Positions 32,273-41,100 are shown, counted from the stretch's first letter. The stretch is DNA of 56,364 nucleotides from Oscillospiraceae bacterium (GCA_017415945.1 JAFQDR010000055.1:1-56364); one strand, 5' to 3'. Made by a program: numbers and translations. The notes: generated from the sequence alone by a model not told the origin.

Positions 32273-33406
32273 TTATCCCATTCCACAAACTTTCTTTGCC
32301 CATGAACCAGATTTGATTACTCCAAGTCCAAGTGCCAGAAGTTCGATTAGATGCAATAGCTTTGTTGACCATGCAGTGTCGGCATCGAAATAATTATTCA
32401 GTGCGACATACACAATGAACATTACTACAATTACCGCAATCTGTAACACCGTTGCAATGTAATTCTTGATGAAGTTTTTAGCAACGTCACTTGATACATC
32501 TGAGGCGAAAGTAGCAAGGGGCAGGGGAGCGAAAATTGTATATACTGCCAGTTCGAACACACGACCGATCGAAATGACAAATACAACAACTGCAATAGCC
32601 TTCATGATAAGGAAGTATGGTTGAAGCAGAATGTATTCGATTAGTGGCGTGAAATTGGCTGATTCTACAGGTACTGTAAACGGATACGAATCCGCTGCAT
32701 ATTCGCCAGCAGCAGGGAATGTTGCATTTGGATAGAACATTTTCACTGCATCCTGAGATATTTCGTAGTTATATGGCAAGTCAACATGCCATATCTGACT
32801 ATATGCCCATTCCAAGATCGAGTCACCACGATAAGGATAGGACATGCTATACACGGTTATATTACCGCATGGTAAGAAGTCGGTTGCGTTATTGGTTGCA
32901 GCAGCGTTAATTGTCTGGAATCCGGCATAGACGTATCCTACAATTGTATCAGCGTTCTGCACCACTTGTTTGATAACGATGATTTTCACCAGAAAAATCA
33001 GCAAGTGTTCCCATTTGGATGCCCATTCAAAATTGGTGGTTTTTCTGAAGAAATCCACCATCAGGAGGAGCGTTGCGACAACCAGTGCCATAGTCTGTGA
33101 GGCGGTTCTGATAGATTTAGCGATCGTGCCTTGTGTAGTACTGGAGATACTATTCACCACATCATAGGGAGAGGTTTGAGAAAATTCCAGTGCCTTTTCA
33201 AGCAGATCGTTGGTTTCTGCAACATTATCGGTAATACCCAAATACAAATCCTGAATTTCAAAGTCGCCCAGTGATGCAAAAACAGGCATACCGCAAACCA
33301 GAAAAATCATGACTGTAATCACAACGAAATAGATATAAAATCGCCATCGCTCAAAGTTGTTGGCAAATACAGGTCTCTGTAAACATTGTGGTTTCCATTT
33401 GCTCAA
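32273..33406 (-). CDS. VirB6/TrbL-like polytopic membrane protein
   Basis: 377 aa. Start is TTG at 33404-33406, seven bases after AGAGGAGG; no in-frame ATG has a comparable site. It has a signal-anchor helix (FYIYFVVITVMIFLVCGMPVF) and further helices around 105-125, 150-170, 270-292 and 310-345. VirB6-like proteins form the inner-membrane channel of the mating pore, and the position between the pilin-like genes and prgI/virB4 fits. The family is assigned from context and topology, since VirB6 proteins diverge strongly. Confidence 0.8.
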   Translation of the reverse strand: MSKWKPQCLQRPVFANNFERWRFYIYFVVITVMIFLVCGMPVFASLGDFEIQDLYLGITDNVAETNDLLEKALEFSQTSPYDVVNSISSTTQGTIAKSIRTASQTMALVVATLLLMVDFFRKTTNFEWASKWEHLLIFLVKIIVIKQVVQNADTIVGYVYAGFQTINAAATNNATDFLPCGNITVYSMSYPYRGDSILEWAYSQIWHVDLPYNYEISQDAVKMFYPNATFPAAGEYAADSYPFTVPVESANFTPLIEYILLQPYFLIMKAIAVVVFVISIGRVFELAVYTIFAPLPLATFASDVSSDVAKNFIKNYIATVLQIAVIVVMFIVYVALNNYFDADTAWSTKLLHLIELLALGLGVIKSGSWAKKVCGMG

Positions 33407-33419
33407 GTAGATCCCTCCT

Positions 33420-33905
33420 CTACACGAAAGATGAAAGAAGTGCAGATACCGAAATTACGATACCGCCAGCAGCGATTGTTTTAAGCCCTGATACCTTCAG
33501 GCTTGCATCATTCGATCTAATCGCCAGACCGAACATGATTGCACCAAGAAACGCACCTAATGCACCTACTCTGCCTGTCCAGCTGCCAATGAAATTCATA
33601 ATTGACTGAAACTCCACGTCCGCATCCGCTGAGGTATAAGTTGACGGAATATTAAATATACCTATGTCACTGATTGCAGCTTGAATCATAAAACCGGAAA
33701 CCATTGTTAGAACGGATTGCAATTGTTCTTTGGCATCGTCAGCTTTGATAGACAATGCAAACTTTACAGCACCGATAAAGGCGATCAGACCACCGATACG
33801 ACCAATCCAAAGATTAAAGAATTCCAGACCGCTTTCAGCCAATTCGCTGGGAGTACCACTCGGAGGATCCGGAAGGATATTCATCAGGACTGACATTATC
33901 TCCAT
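33420..33905 (-). CDS. Double-module VirB2-like (pilin-like) membrane protein
   Basis: 161 aa containing two copies of the same helical-hairpin unit: residues about 33-75 (WIGRIGGLIAFIGAVKFALS) and about 108-155 (WTGRVGALGAFLGAIMFGLA), each followed by an Asp-Asp/Asn-Asp-Ala turn and a second helix. The same unit forms the C-terminus of the next pilin-like gene. VirB2/Maff2-like proteins polymerise into conjugative pili or line the channel. The tandem unit within one polypeptide is unusual. The ATG follows TGGAGG. Confidence 0.75.
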   Translation of the reverse strand: MEIMSVLMNILPDPPSGTPSELAESGLEFFNLWIGRIGGLIAFIGAVKFALSIKADDAKEQLQSVLTMVSGFMIQAAISDIGIFNIPSTYTSADADVEFQSIMNFIGSWTGRVGALGAFLGAIMFGLAIRSNDASLKVSGLKTIAAGGIVISVSALLSSFV

Positions 33906-33931
33906 AATGTAACCTCCATTCTTGTGTTATT

Positions 33932-33960
33932 TGCCCCGACAACGGGGAAATGTCGGGGCA
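33932..33960 (-). promoter_or_regulatory. Mutually exclusive hairpins between the two pilin-like genes
   Basis: A perfect 10-bp stem TGCCCCGACA/TGTCGGGGCA (33932-33941/33951-33960) overlaps a shorter alternative CCCCG-ACAA-CGGGG (33934-33947). No U-tract follows on the minus strand, so it is more likely an mRNA-stability or partial-termination element favouring the upstream pilin gene than a full terminator. Confidence 0.55.
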
Positions 33961-33991
33961 TACTAACAGTTTTCTTACTCAGTTAGAGCGA

Positions 33992-34483
33992 TTAGGAGAA
34001 CAGATCGAACATGTCCACACCAGCACAAACCGCTGCAACAACGAAACCGGCGATCAGTGTCATCAGACCACCCTGCTTCTGCTCGGCGTCATTATTCTTG
34101 ATTGCCAGACCGAACATAATTGCACCAACGAACGCTACCATCATACCGATACGGCGAATCCACGTTACAAAGAAGTTGATTACTGTCTGGTATGTAGTTT
34201 CGGTAGATGATCCACCGGCACCACCAGCAGCACCACCAGCAGCACCACCAGCCAACGGCATGATCGTATGGTTGAATGCAGCTGCCTTCAGGGTTGCGAA
34301 GGAAGATGCGTCGAGTGTTGCGAATGTAGGAGCAGCAGGAGCATTAGCAGTTTCCACCACGGCAACTGCCTGTACCGGTTCAGCAGCAGCAGCGGTAACT
34401 GTGCTCATGGAAAAGCAAATGGTCAGTGTGAACACCATCATCATCAGGGTCACGATTCTTGCAAAAATAGACTTCATTTTCAT
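33992..34483 (-). CDS. Secreted VirB2-like major pilin candidate
   Basis: 163 aa. It has a cleavable signal peptide (MKMKSIFARIVTLMMMVFTL, Ala-rich end near residue 36), an Ala/Thr-rich region, a Gly-Ala stretch (GGAAGGAAGGAGG) and the pilin-like unit WIRRIGMMVAFVGAIMFGLA, then NNDAEQKQ and a second helix. Compared with the neighbour gene it has one unit and a real signal peptide, so this is the better candidate for the major pilin. The ATG follows TGAGGTAA. It lies immediately downstream of the coupling protein gene. Confidence 0.75.
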   Translation of the reverse strand: MKMKSIFARIVTLMMMVFTLTICFSMSTVTAAAAEPVQAVAVVETANAPAAPTFATLDASSFATLKAAAFNHTIMPLAGGAAGGAAGGAGGSSTETTYQTVINFFVTWIRRIGMMVAFVGAIMFGLAIKNNDAEQKQGGLMTLIAGFVVAAVCAGVDMFDLFS

Positions 34484-34509
34484 GTTAATTACCTCATCTT
34501 TCTTTGTGC

Positions 34510-37017
34510 TTACATCATGTCATCAAGCGACAATCCGTAATCGTCTTCAGTCATACTTGCGAATCCTTCGATTGCTTCGGCAAAAAATTCTTCTGCTTCA
34601 ATGAAGGCTTCAGGAATCTCACCATCATCACCAAGACCTTCGATATGCTGCACAGTGCCTTCCGGATCTGTATAGTGAGTTTCCAAGGGTTCCTCATGCA
34701 TTTCCTCATCCCCGCTTAAGGAAAGCATGACGGCAGAGTCTGTTTCATCTTCTTCAACCTCCTTTCTTTCTCTGATCGGTTCACCTAATTCAAACGCTTC
34801 AAGATCTGATACCTCTCCGAATTTTGGCGAATTGTCAATGTATTCCTCAAAGATGCCATCGCTGATCGGCAGTTCCGCATACAGTTCTGCATCCTCATAG
34901 GTCTCCAGTTCGATGGGAGTAGCAGTCACTTCCACTTCTTCTCTCACGAATACAGCATCGATCTTCCCAGCATTTATTTCAGTTTCATCAACTGGATTTG
35001 TGATACATGTATCAACTTCTACCGGTTGTTTCTGACGGTTCTGTTCTTCCAGTTCCGTGACACTGACAGCGTGGATTGTAGATACATCGAATGCATTCTT
35101 TTTGTCGAAATCTTCAAGAAATTTGAAGTTGGGGTGCTTTTCGATCGGGAATTTACTGCAATAGAATGGATTGTGTGATCGGATCATCAGTACACAGTCA
35201 CTGATCGGCATGGTTGACAGTTCATTGGGCTGCATCAGCTCACGCCCCATGATGCTGTTGTTTTCCGATGTGCTGGACTGCTTACCCTTCGTCCGGTTCT
35301 GTCCTCTAATATCGATTGTTTCTTTTCCGAGGGATTCAGAGATCGATTTCAGAGTGCTTTCCTCTTTACCACCAAGGAAAAGGAGGCTATCGCAGTTACC
35401 TGTGATGACCTCCCATGTTTTCTCATATTTAGCTTTCAGCTGGGCAAGGTTCTGAATGATGACATTCAGTGACATACCCATGGAGCGGACAAATGCAATT
35501 ACCTTGTCAAAATCGGGGATCTGACCGATGTTCGCAAATTCGTCCATGATGCAGCGTACATGAACTGGCAGAACGCCACCATATTTGAAGTTCGCACGAT
35601 TGGACAGCGTGTCGAACATCTGTGTATACATCATTGCTGCCAAGAAGTTGTAAGTACTGTTTGTCGCTGAAATGATGATAAACAGTGCTGTTTTCTCATC
35701 TCCGAGCGTTTCCAGATGGATGTTGTCACAACAGGTCAGGTTCTGTAAGTTCGTCAAATTGAACATGAATGTTCTGACATTGGCTGAAGAAAGAAAAGAT
35801 TGTCCGGTTTCTTCAGGTGCGTTGCGGACTTCCTTGTATAACCGTCCTGCCAGCGTTTCCCCTCGGCGTTTCTCCAGTTCGATGAAATCCTTGTCCAAGG
35901 GACAAAGGAACGCAGCAGCTTGTCTTGCCCGAAATGCCTCTTCTGTTTCGTCTGGTTCTCTATCAAGAAAGAATCCATCCGGAAGTTGACCGCCTCTCGG
36001 AGGATATTGCAGCTTACGCATTTTCTCTGTCACCGAGAAGAAGTTCAAATGTGAAGTGTCCCGAGTTTCGGGAATGATATCGCCGTTTGCATCATACTCG
36101 GCATTGTAGGTGCTTTCTTCGAATAGCAAAAACACAATCGCCTCGAGCATGGTTTGTCCCTTCTGGCTCCAGAAGTCATCCTTTTCACCTTCGCCCTTGG
36201 TGTTTTTGAAAAGCACATCCACCATCTTCTTGATGTTGTCCTCAGATACCTGTCCATTATGATCGTAGACATAGGCGAAAGGGTTGTAGTTGTTGGAGTG
36301 CTGCATTTCGATCAGGTTGAACACCTTCAGCTTATAACCGGCTTGCAGCAGCATCTGTCCAGTTGATTGCAGGATTTCACCCTTCGGGTCTGTGATGACA
36401 TAGGATGTGTTCAGCTGCATAATGTTCGGCTTTGCAAAGAAACGAGTTTTACCAGAACCGGAACCACCGATAATCAGGACATTCAGATTCAGCAGATGGT
36501 GTCTTGCATTCAGTGAGAGGAAGACCTCTTCTGTCAACAAGATGTTGTTGTCCACGATCACACCAACAAAGTTTCCTTTCTCATCAAACACCTTCTTACC
36601 ATCTTTGGAGATTGGTCTGAACTCCGGCTTGTCGGGATCTGCAAGTGATTTCATTTCTTTTGCATCGCCCCACTTTGCCGAGCCGTGTTCCACGCCACGG
36701 CGGTGCAGTCTTTTCTTTTCTTCGGTGTACTTGTACAGGGCATAGATGCCCACAACACAAGCACCCATGAAAAGCATTTTGGGAGCATAGCTGTCTTCTT
36801 TTTTCAGTGCAGCAAAGATAAGATCGGGGTTGGCTGTGACTTTATTGAACGCATCACCAAGTAAGTTTATATCCACAGAGCCATCTGGCTTCAGTGAATA
36901 GTCCATGGCTGCACCCAGAATCCAGCACAGCACGAGTATCACAACAGCGATTGCTGCATAGATGATAATCGTAGATTTGCTGATCTTTCTGGGCTGTGCT
37001 ACTTTTGCCTTTCCCAT
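34510..37017 (-). CDS. tcpA: VirD4/TraG-family type IV coupling protein
   Basis: 835 aa. Two N-terminal membrane helices (IIIYAAIAVVILVLCWILG and MLFMGACVVGIYALY), Walker A GGSGSGKTRFF near 187 and Walker B CIMDEFANIGQ near 492. The C-terminal 200 residues are acidic and probably unstructured. It delivers the relaxase-DNA complex to the mating channel. The start overlaps the PcfB-like gene in TAATG, as in pCF10-like systems where PcfB and PcfC act together. VEVDTCIT near residue 670 is encoded by a copy of the 24-nt dispersed motif. Confidence 0.95.
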   Translation of the reverse strand: MGKAKVAQPRKISKSTIIIYAAIAVVILVLCWILGAAMDYSLKPDGSVDINLLGDAFNKVTANPDLIFAALKKEDSYAPKMLFMGACVVGIYALYKYTEEKKRLHRRGVEHGSAKWGDAKEMKSLADPDKPEFRPISKDGKKVFDEKGNFVGVIVDNNILLTEEVFLSLNARHHLLNLNVLIIGGSGSGKTRFFAKPNIMQLNTSYVITDPKGEILQSTGQMLLQAGYKLKVFNLIEMQHSNNYNPFAYVYDHNGQVSEDNIKKMVDVLFKNTKGEGEKDDFWSQKGQTMLEAIVFLLFEESTYNAEYDANGDIIPETRDTSHLNFFSVTEKMRKLQYPPRGGQLPDGFFLDREPDETEEAFRARQAAAFLCPLDKDFIELEKRRGETLAGRLYKEVRNAPEETGQSFLSSANVRTFMFNLTNLQNLTCCDNIHLETLGDEKTALFIIISATNSTYNFLAAMMYTQMFDTLSNRANFKYGGVLPVHVRCIMDEFANIGQIPDFDKVIAFVRSMGMSLNVIIQNLAQLKAKYEKTWEVITGNCDSLLFLGGKEESTLKSISESLGKETIDIRGQNRTKGKQSSTSENNSIMGRELMQPNELSTMPISDCVLMIRSHNPFYCSKFPIEKHPNFKFLEDFDKKNAFDVSTIHAVSVTELEEQNRQKQPVEVDTCITNPVDETEINAGKIDAVFVREEVEVTATPIELETYEDAELYAELPISDGIFEEYIDNSPKFGEVSDLEAFELGEPIRERKEVEEDETDSAVMLSLSGDEEMHEEPLETHYTDPEGTVQHIEGLGDDGEIPEAFIEAEEFFAEAIEGFASMTEDDYGLSLDDMM
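34999..35022 (-). repeat. Dispersed 24-nt motif, copy 4 (in coupling protein gene)
   Basis: Sense strand GTAGAA then GTTGATACATGTATCACA, coding VEVDTCIT. This copy includes a perfect TGATACATGTATCA palindrome. Confidence 0.6.
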
Positions 37018-38996
37018 TAGTGTCTGCCTCCAATAGGTGCTGTCGGCGGTGTGTCTGGAAGTTTGGGTGCCGTGATTTCTGGTGTCTCAGGCAGTTGAGC
37101 AGAAGCATCTGTTTTCAGACCATGAAGTACATCTGTTACATGAGCTTCGTGTCCATTCAAATGCAGTTCATCGAAAGGCGGATCATCATCCAACGGCGGT
37201 CCATCCATGTCGGGGATAGTAGTTTCTTTAGCATCTGCATCATATCCAAAGGTGTTGTTAATATCATCCTGCACCAGTTCTTCCAGTGCCAGCGGATTGA
37301 CTGCATCTGCTGTCTTTGCAACAACCGCCTCAGCTGTTCCTTCTGATACTTCAAACTCTTCTTTGAGCTTTTCAGCAGCAGCTTGAGGGTCTGTGGTATC
37401 GATCTCTACAGCGGTTCCGGCGTGAGAAATGACGGCAGATTCAGCACGGACTTCTTCAACAAGCAGAATTTTCTCGGCACTTTGTGTTTCGGCTTGCCGG
37501 AAAACATCCTGTGCCATCTGCTTTGCAATATGTTCCGGTACACCCTGTTTCTTGTAGAGATCCATCAGTTCCTTCACACCATTCTTCTTATCTGAAAAAG
37601 AAAGGGTAAGTATCTGTGTGTCTGTCGTAGAATGATCTACTCCATGCTGATCTGTTTCGATGGATGTCACAGCACTTGTAACAAAAAAGTGGTTTTTGCT
37701 GGTGCGTTCGATCTCATTGCTGATGCTGCTTACAGGCAGTGCCTTAGCAAAGGCGTTGCCAGCTGCATCCGTGCGATGCATACCGCTGATCACTTTTTCA
37801 TCACGCATATCAAAGTCGGATTTCTTGAATGTGTAATCCAGACTGTGATTTTCTTGCGTGGCGTAGTAGTCAGATACCTTCTGTGCTTTATCTACTAATG
37901 CAAGTACGGTTGCTGCATCAGTAATCTTCAGCTGTGTTTGCAGCCGTTCTGCCATCTGTCGCTGTGTCATCTTTTCGGGATTCAATACGGCAAAATTTCC
38001 GTCATTATCTCGAAATACGATTCTGGGAACGCCATCTGACTTAGGAGTCATTCGCCAGCAGCTGTATTCTTTTGTAAGTACACTTTCACCCTGCACTTCG
38101 ATGTTGGCATCCACCTTTGAGAAGGCGTTCTGGGGAGCGTTGCTGAAGAATTTCTGCTTTGCTTCACCTTCAAGCATTTCTTCTCCGAACTTTGCACAGA
38201 CAATATCTGCCTTGCTCTGATCGTAATCGAACTGCTCCTGAATCATAGCGGACAATTCTTCTCTTGATGGCGGTTCTTCAAAGCTGATTTCCTTACCGGA
38301 ACGCACATCCTTGATAGTTAAGTAGCCTTGTTCATCTCTGTCGAAGGTAATATCCTTCTTGATCTCGTCACATTTCCGGACAAACTCACCTCTTGCGATC
38401 AAAATCGCCTTTTCGTCTGCCTTTTCATACAAACAGAAGTACTCTCCATTCTTTGTTTTACCAAACTGTGCAGCCAGATCGTGTTTGTTCAGTTCAGCAG
38501 TAATAAAGGGGATTTCCCATTGCTTTGCTTTGAAGTTTCCGAGTTCTTGCGGACGGACTTCCAGTTTTTCTTTCATCAGATCTGTACAGATACGCTGCAA
38601 AATGGGTAGATCTTTGGAACGCACATTGGCATAGATATTATCCTTGCCTTTGGTACCGGTGAATGCTACAGGAATGCCATACTCTTTTGCTTTCCTTGCA
38701 ACGTATTTCATATCAGCCTGAGTCAATCCATGATCGGAAGAGGATACTGAATCACCAGTTTTTCTTGCGTTTTCGAGCAGCTTTTTGATTTTTACTTCAC
38801 CGGTTTTCAGTTCTGTCAGATCAGTGGATTTTACAGGTTTCTCTTTACTGGCTCGTGGTACACTCAGTGCTTGCAGCAGTTTTGCAATGTTATCAATTGT
38901 ACGATCGACAGCCTTCGCTACAGTATCAATTGATGCTTCTGCAAGTTTCGTACCAACTTGTAAGGTAGCACCAGCTACTTCATCGCCCATGCTCAT
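37017..38996 (-). CDS. PcfB-like (DUF3801) relaxosome/coupling accessory protein
   Basis: 659 aa from the ATG at 38996, seven bases after a perfect AAAGGAGGT; a longer frame upstream is rejected because it would pass through a terminator-like hairpin. The N-terminal 200 residues (GDEVAGATLQVGTKLAEASI; HGLTQADMKYVARKAKEYGI; LPILQRICTDLM) match the PcfB/DUF3801 family, which bridges relaxase and coupling protein in pCF10. The remaining 450 residues are an extension with mixed helical domains and a Pro/Asp-rich tail, far longer than PcfB. TAATG overlap with tcpA supports a joint function. Confidence 0.8.
   Translation of the reverse strand: MSMGDEVAGATLQVGTKLAEASIDTVAKAVDRTIDNIAKLLQALSVPRASKEKPVKSTDLTELKTGEVKIKKLLENARKTGDSVSSSDHGLTQADMKYVARKAKEYGIPVAFTGTKGKDNIYANVRSKDLPILQRICTDLMKEKLEVRPQELGNFKAKQWEIPFITAELNKHDLAAQFGKTKNGEYFCLYEKADEKAILIARGEFVRKCDEIKKDITFDRDEQGYLTIKDVRSGKEISFEEPPSREELSAMIQEQFDYDQSKADIVCAKFGEEMLEGEAKQKFFSNAPQNAFSKVDANIEVQGESVLTKEYSCWRMTPKSDGVPRIVFRDNDGNFAVLNPEKMTQRQMAERLQTQLKITDAATVLALVDKAQKVSDYYATQENHSLDYTFKKSDFDMRDEKVISGMHRTDAAGNAFAKALPVSSISNEIERTSKNHFFVTSAVTSIETDQHGVDHSTTDTQILTLSFSDKKNGVKELMDLYKKQGVPEHIAKQMAQDVFRQAETQSAEKILLVEEVRAESAVISHAGTAVEIDTTDPQAAAEKLKEEFEVSEGTAEAVVAKTADAVNPLALEELVQDDINNTFGYDADAKETTIPDMDGPPLDDDPPFDELHLNGHEAHVTDVLHGLKTDASAQLPETPEITAPKLPDTPPTAPIGGRH
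37592..37603 (-). repeat. CTGAAAAAGAAA dispersed 12-mer
   Basis: Exact copy inside the PcfB-like gene; sense strand encodes part of LSFSDKK. Confidence 0.45.
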
Positions 38997-39020
38997 ATCA
39001 ATTACCTCCTTTGGACATAA

Positions 39021-39050
39021 AAAACAGGACAATTTCGATTGCCCTGTTTT
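39021..39050 (-). terminator. Leader hairpin/attenuator before the PcfB-like gene
   Basis: AAAACAGG and CAAT pair with ATTG and CCTGTTTT around a TTCG loop (one A-C mismatch), followed on the minus strand by six T and then directly by the AAAGGAGGT ribosome site of the next gene. No promoter fits between the hairpin and the gene, so it acts as an attenuator or partial terminator inside the operon. Confidence 0.6.
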
Positions 39051-39078
39051 TCTGTTATTTACTTGTTTGAAAATGAAA

Positions 39079-39102
39079 TATGCTATATGTATCAACTTTA
39101 GT
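39079..39102 (-). repeat. Dispersed 24-nt motif, copy 5 (spans a gene end)
   Basis: Sense strand AGTTGATACATATAGCATA. It overlaps the stop codon (39098-39100) of the preceding gene, so most of it is untranslated. Confidence 0.55.
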
Positions 39103-39604
39103 CTGACTCTAACTTGCTTGCCACAGTCAGATAGTGGTGATAGCCTCCGTTCCTGCGAGGATAGGTCTTTACCTTTCCTACATTGAATACTTGCTTCAGT
39201 ATGCTGACAATATCGTCAATCTCTGATTCTTCTGCGATTTCAATCCTAATGTGGTATTCCTTGTTCTCCGTCATAGTTGCCATAGCACGAAAGCCTTTAC
39301 CTTGACCGGCAGTTCCGAATGCAAACCCAGTATTCTGACTTTGGCGTTTATTTTGCAGAACATTATGTTGCGTTGCATTCGCACCATAAACTCCTGTAAA
39401 TTCAACGATCTCATAATCATGACTGGTATTTGAACAACTGGCTGCCAGCTTTTTCGCTGTATTTTCAGCAACTTTCGCTGATTTGTAGAGTTTGGGGTTA
39501 AGACTGTCAAATGCCGCAAATTTTTCTCCTTGCACAGCATAAGTCCCACCAGAATAGATTTCAGAAGGCGATGCACAATAATGAAACTTGATGTAATACA
39601 TCAC
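39098..39604 (-). CDS. Unknown protein of the transfer region
   Basis: 168 aa. Start is GTG at 39604 (seven bases after GAGGAGG) or the adjacent ATG at 39601; both overlap the previous stop. The N-terminal half has beta strands with Tyr/Gly (YYIKFHYCASPSEIYSGGTY), and the C-terminal third (YHIRIEIAEESEIDDIVSIL) looks like a small alpha/beta domain. No known family. It sits between Ssb and the PcfB-like gene, in an early-transfer context. Confidence 0.6.
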   Translation of the reverse strand: MMYYIKFHYCASPSEIYSGGTYAVQGEKFAAFDSLNPKLYKSAKVAENTAKKLAASCSNTSHDYEIVEFTGVYGANATQHNVLQNKRQSQNTGFAFGTAGQGKGFRAMATMTENKEYHIRIEIAEESEIDDIVSILKQVFNVGKVKTYPRRNGGYHHYLTVASKLESD

Positions 39605-39912
39605 TGATCAGCCTCCTCATACCGCATGATGTATCCGGCATGTATCACTTCCTGTTCTGCCTCTTTCATTCGATCGACAAACTGCTTGTCCAGTACATCG
39701 TAGTTGTCGTGAGGGATACCTTCATAATACTTCCGTGCCATCTGTTCACGCTTGATCGGATCATCCATGATGTCAGAACGGATTGCAAAGCAGGGGTACT
39801 TGGTTGCTGGACACATCAGGGGATATTTGTGTTCTCGTGCGATCTTCGCACATACACACCCTACACATATTGCCACTCTTTTCGGGGGCTTTTCCTTACT
39901 TTCCATTCTCAT
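39601..39912 (-). CDS. Small cysteine-containing protein
   Basis: 103 aa. N-terminal Cys pattern CVGCVCA then CPATKYPC could bind a metal ion. The C-terminal half is helical and charged (EQMARKYYEG; DRMKEAEQEV). The ATG lies three bases after the ssb stop with only a weak ribosome site, so translation probably depends on coupling. Function unknown; a ssDNA- or Ssb-linked role is an inference from position. Confidence 0.55.
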   Translation of the reverse strand: MRMESKEKPPKRVAICVGCVCAKIAREHKYPLMCPATKYPCFAIRSDIMDDPIKREQMARKYYEGIPHDNYDVLDKQFVDRMKEAEQEVIHAGYIMRYEEADQ

Positions 39913-39915
39913 AAG

Positions 39916-40302
39916 TTACACCATCTCATCATCGGCTGCCATTTCTTCCAAATCGGTATCTGTCTGCTGTCCATCAACTTTTCTTCTTCCGGCAAAGTAG
40001 AACTCCCTCACCATGATCTTTGTAGTATAGCGTTTTTCGCCCTCAGCGGTTGTGTAGTTGTCGTTTTGCAGCCGTCCTACAATCACTACATTATCACCCT
40101 TATGGACATGACTTGCGATCAATTCAGCGGTACCGCTCCATGCTGTACAGTCGAAGAAATCACACTGCATTTCAGCATCCTTGCTGTTCTTGGACTTGGG
40201 ACGGTTCACCGCCAGACGGAAGTTACAGAGGCTGACGCCACTCTGTGTAGTTCTTAGTTCGGGTTCAGCTACGAAGCGACCCATCAGATGTACATTGTTC
40301 AT
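39916..40302 (-). CDS. ssb: Single-stranded DNA-binding protein
   Basis: 128 aa. A complete OB-fold: MNNVHLMGRFVAEPELRTTQ, then LCNFRLAVNRP, DFFDCTAWSGTAELI, GDNVVIVGRLQNDNY. The C-terminus ends in acidic DLEEMAADDEMV, not the classic DDDIPF, so interaction with host repair proteins may be weak. Mobile-element Ssb coats transferred single strands and may lower SOS induction in recipients. The ATG follows GAAAGGAAAG. Confidence 0.93.
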   Translation of the reverse strand: MNNVHLMGRFVAEPELRTTQSGVSLCNFRLAVNRPKSKNSKDAEMQCDFFDCTAWSGTAELIASHVHKGDNVVIVGRLQNDNYTTAEGEKRYTTKIMVREFYFAGRRKVDGQQTDTDLEEMAADDEMV

Positions 40303-40335
40303 AGTATTCTTTCCTTTCTTGTTTGCATATTAAAT

Positions 40336-40728
40336 TTACAACTGATACCGCAGCCGTACTGCTTGCCAGTAGTAGGGGGCATAGGAGCAGCAGTTGAAGA
40401 TCTCGTCAACTGCATAGTATCTGGACGGCAACTCTGTTTCATAGCCATCTTTGTTGTAGGTTTCGCCATCCGTGTGACATCCGTTCCATAAATTAAATGC
40501 TAATCTTGTTGTTTTCTTGGATGTGCCGGTCTGCCAGCTGCAATGCAAGCCATTCCGCTTGATCAGATCTTCCTCGATGTCAAACAGATCGTTCAGGTGT
40601 TCTCTGCATACGCTGTCCAGCGTCAGGAGATATGCAAGCGACTGGTGATAGCAGTCTCTGTGCTGCATGATAGATAACAGCTTGGAGTAGGCAGTCATGT
40701 GTTCTTCATTGAAAAAGAAAATGTTCAT
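40336..40728 (-). CDS. DUF6075-like protein
   Basis: 130 aa from the ATG at 40728 (GAGGAG eight bases upstream, inside the previous gene's last codons). It shows the motif set I associate with DUF6075: FFNEEHMTAY, CREHLNDLFDIEEDLIKRNG, the WQTG segment, LAFNLWNG, and AVDEIFNCCSYAPYYWQAVRLRY. Soluble, function unknown, common in Firmicute mobile elements and phages. Between Ssb and a zinc-ribbon membrane protein. Confidence 0.65.
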   Translation of the reverse strand: MNIFFFNEEHMTAYSKLLSIMQHRDCYHQSLAYLLTLDSVCREHLNDLFDIEEDLIKRNGLHCSWQTGTSKKTTRLAFNLWNGCHTDGETYNKDGYETELPSRYYAVDEIFNCCSYAPYYWQAVRLRYQL

Positions 40729-40733
40729 TCTTT

Positions 40734-41099
40734 TCACTCCTCATAAACAATTTCAGTCCCGCAGTTCTTGCAGAATTTTTCACCACCATCAGCATAGTAT
40801 ATCGTTCCGCATTCACATTCAAATTTACCTTCGTTCAGTGCGTATCCGCACTCTTCGCAGTAGTGGCCTTTTTGGGGATGATACATTGCACCACAGGCAG
40901 GACAAGACGATGGCATATGAGATAATACTCTTGGAATAATCATGGGCAAAACAGCAATGGCGAACGATAAACCGGCAACAAGCACTGCAATATTTGCTCT
41001 TTCCTCTTTTCCATTCTGTTTTGAAACAAAACAGACAATAAATGAAATGAAGAAAATAATCATAAAGATTACACTTAAAACAAGTACGAAGATTTTCAT
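40734..41099 (-). CDS. Membrane protein with C-terminal zinc ribbons
   Basis: 121 aa. Two membrane helices (VLVLSVIFMIIFFISFIVCF; IAVLVAGLSFAIAVLPMII) are followed by cysteine pairs CPACG, CEECG, CEC, CKNCG, which make two zinc-ribbon folds in the cytoplasm. Zinc-ribbon proteins of this build often regulate or scaffold membrane complexes. Coupled by overlap to the next gene. No specific family assigned. Confidence 0.65.
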   Translation of the reverse strand: MKIFVLVLSVIFMIIFFISFIVCFVSKQNGKEERANIAVLVAGLSFAIAVLPMIIPRVLSHMPSSCPACGAMYHPQKGHYCEECGYALNEGKFECECGTIYYADGGEKFCKNCGTEIVYEE

Positions 41100-41100
41100 T

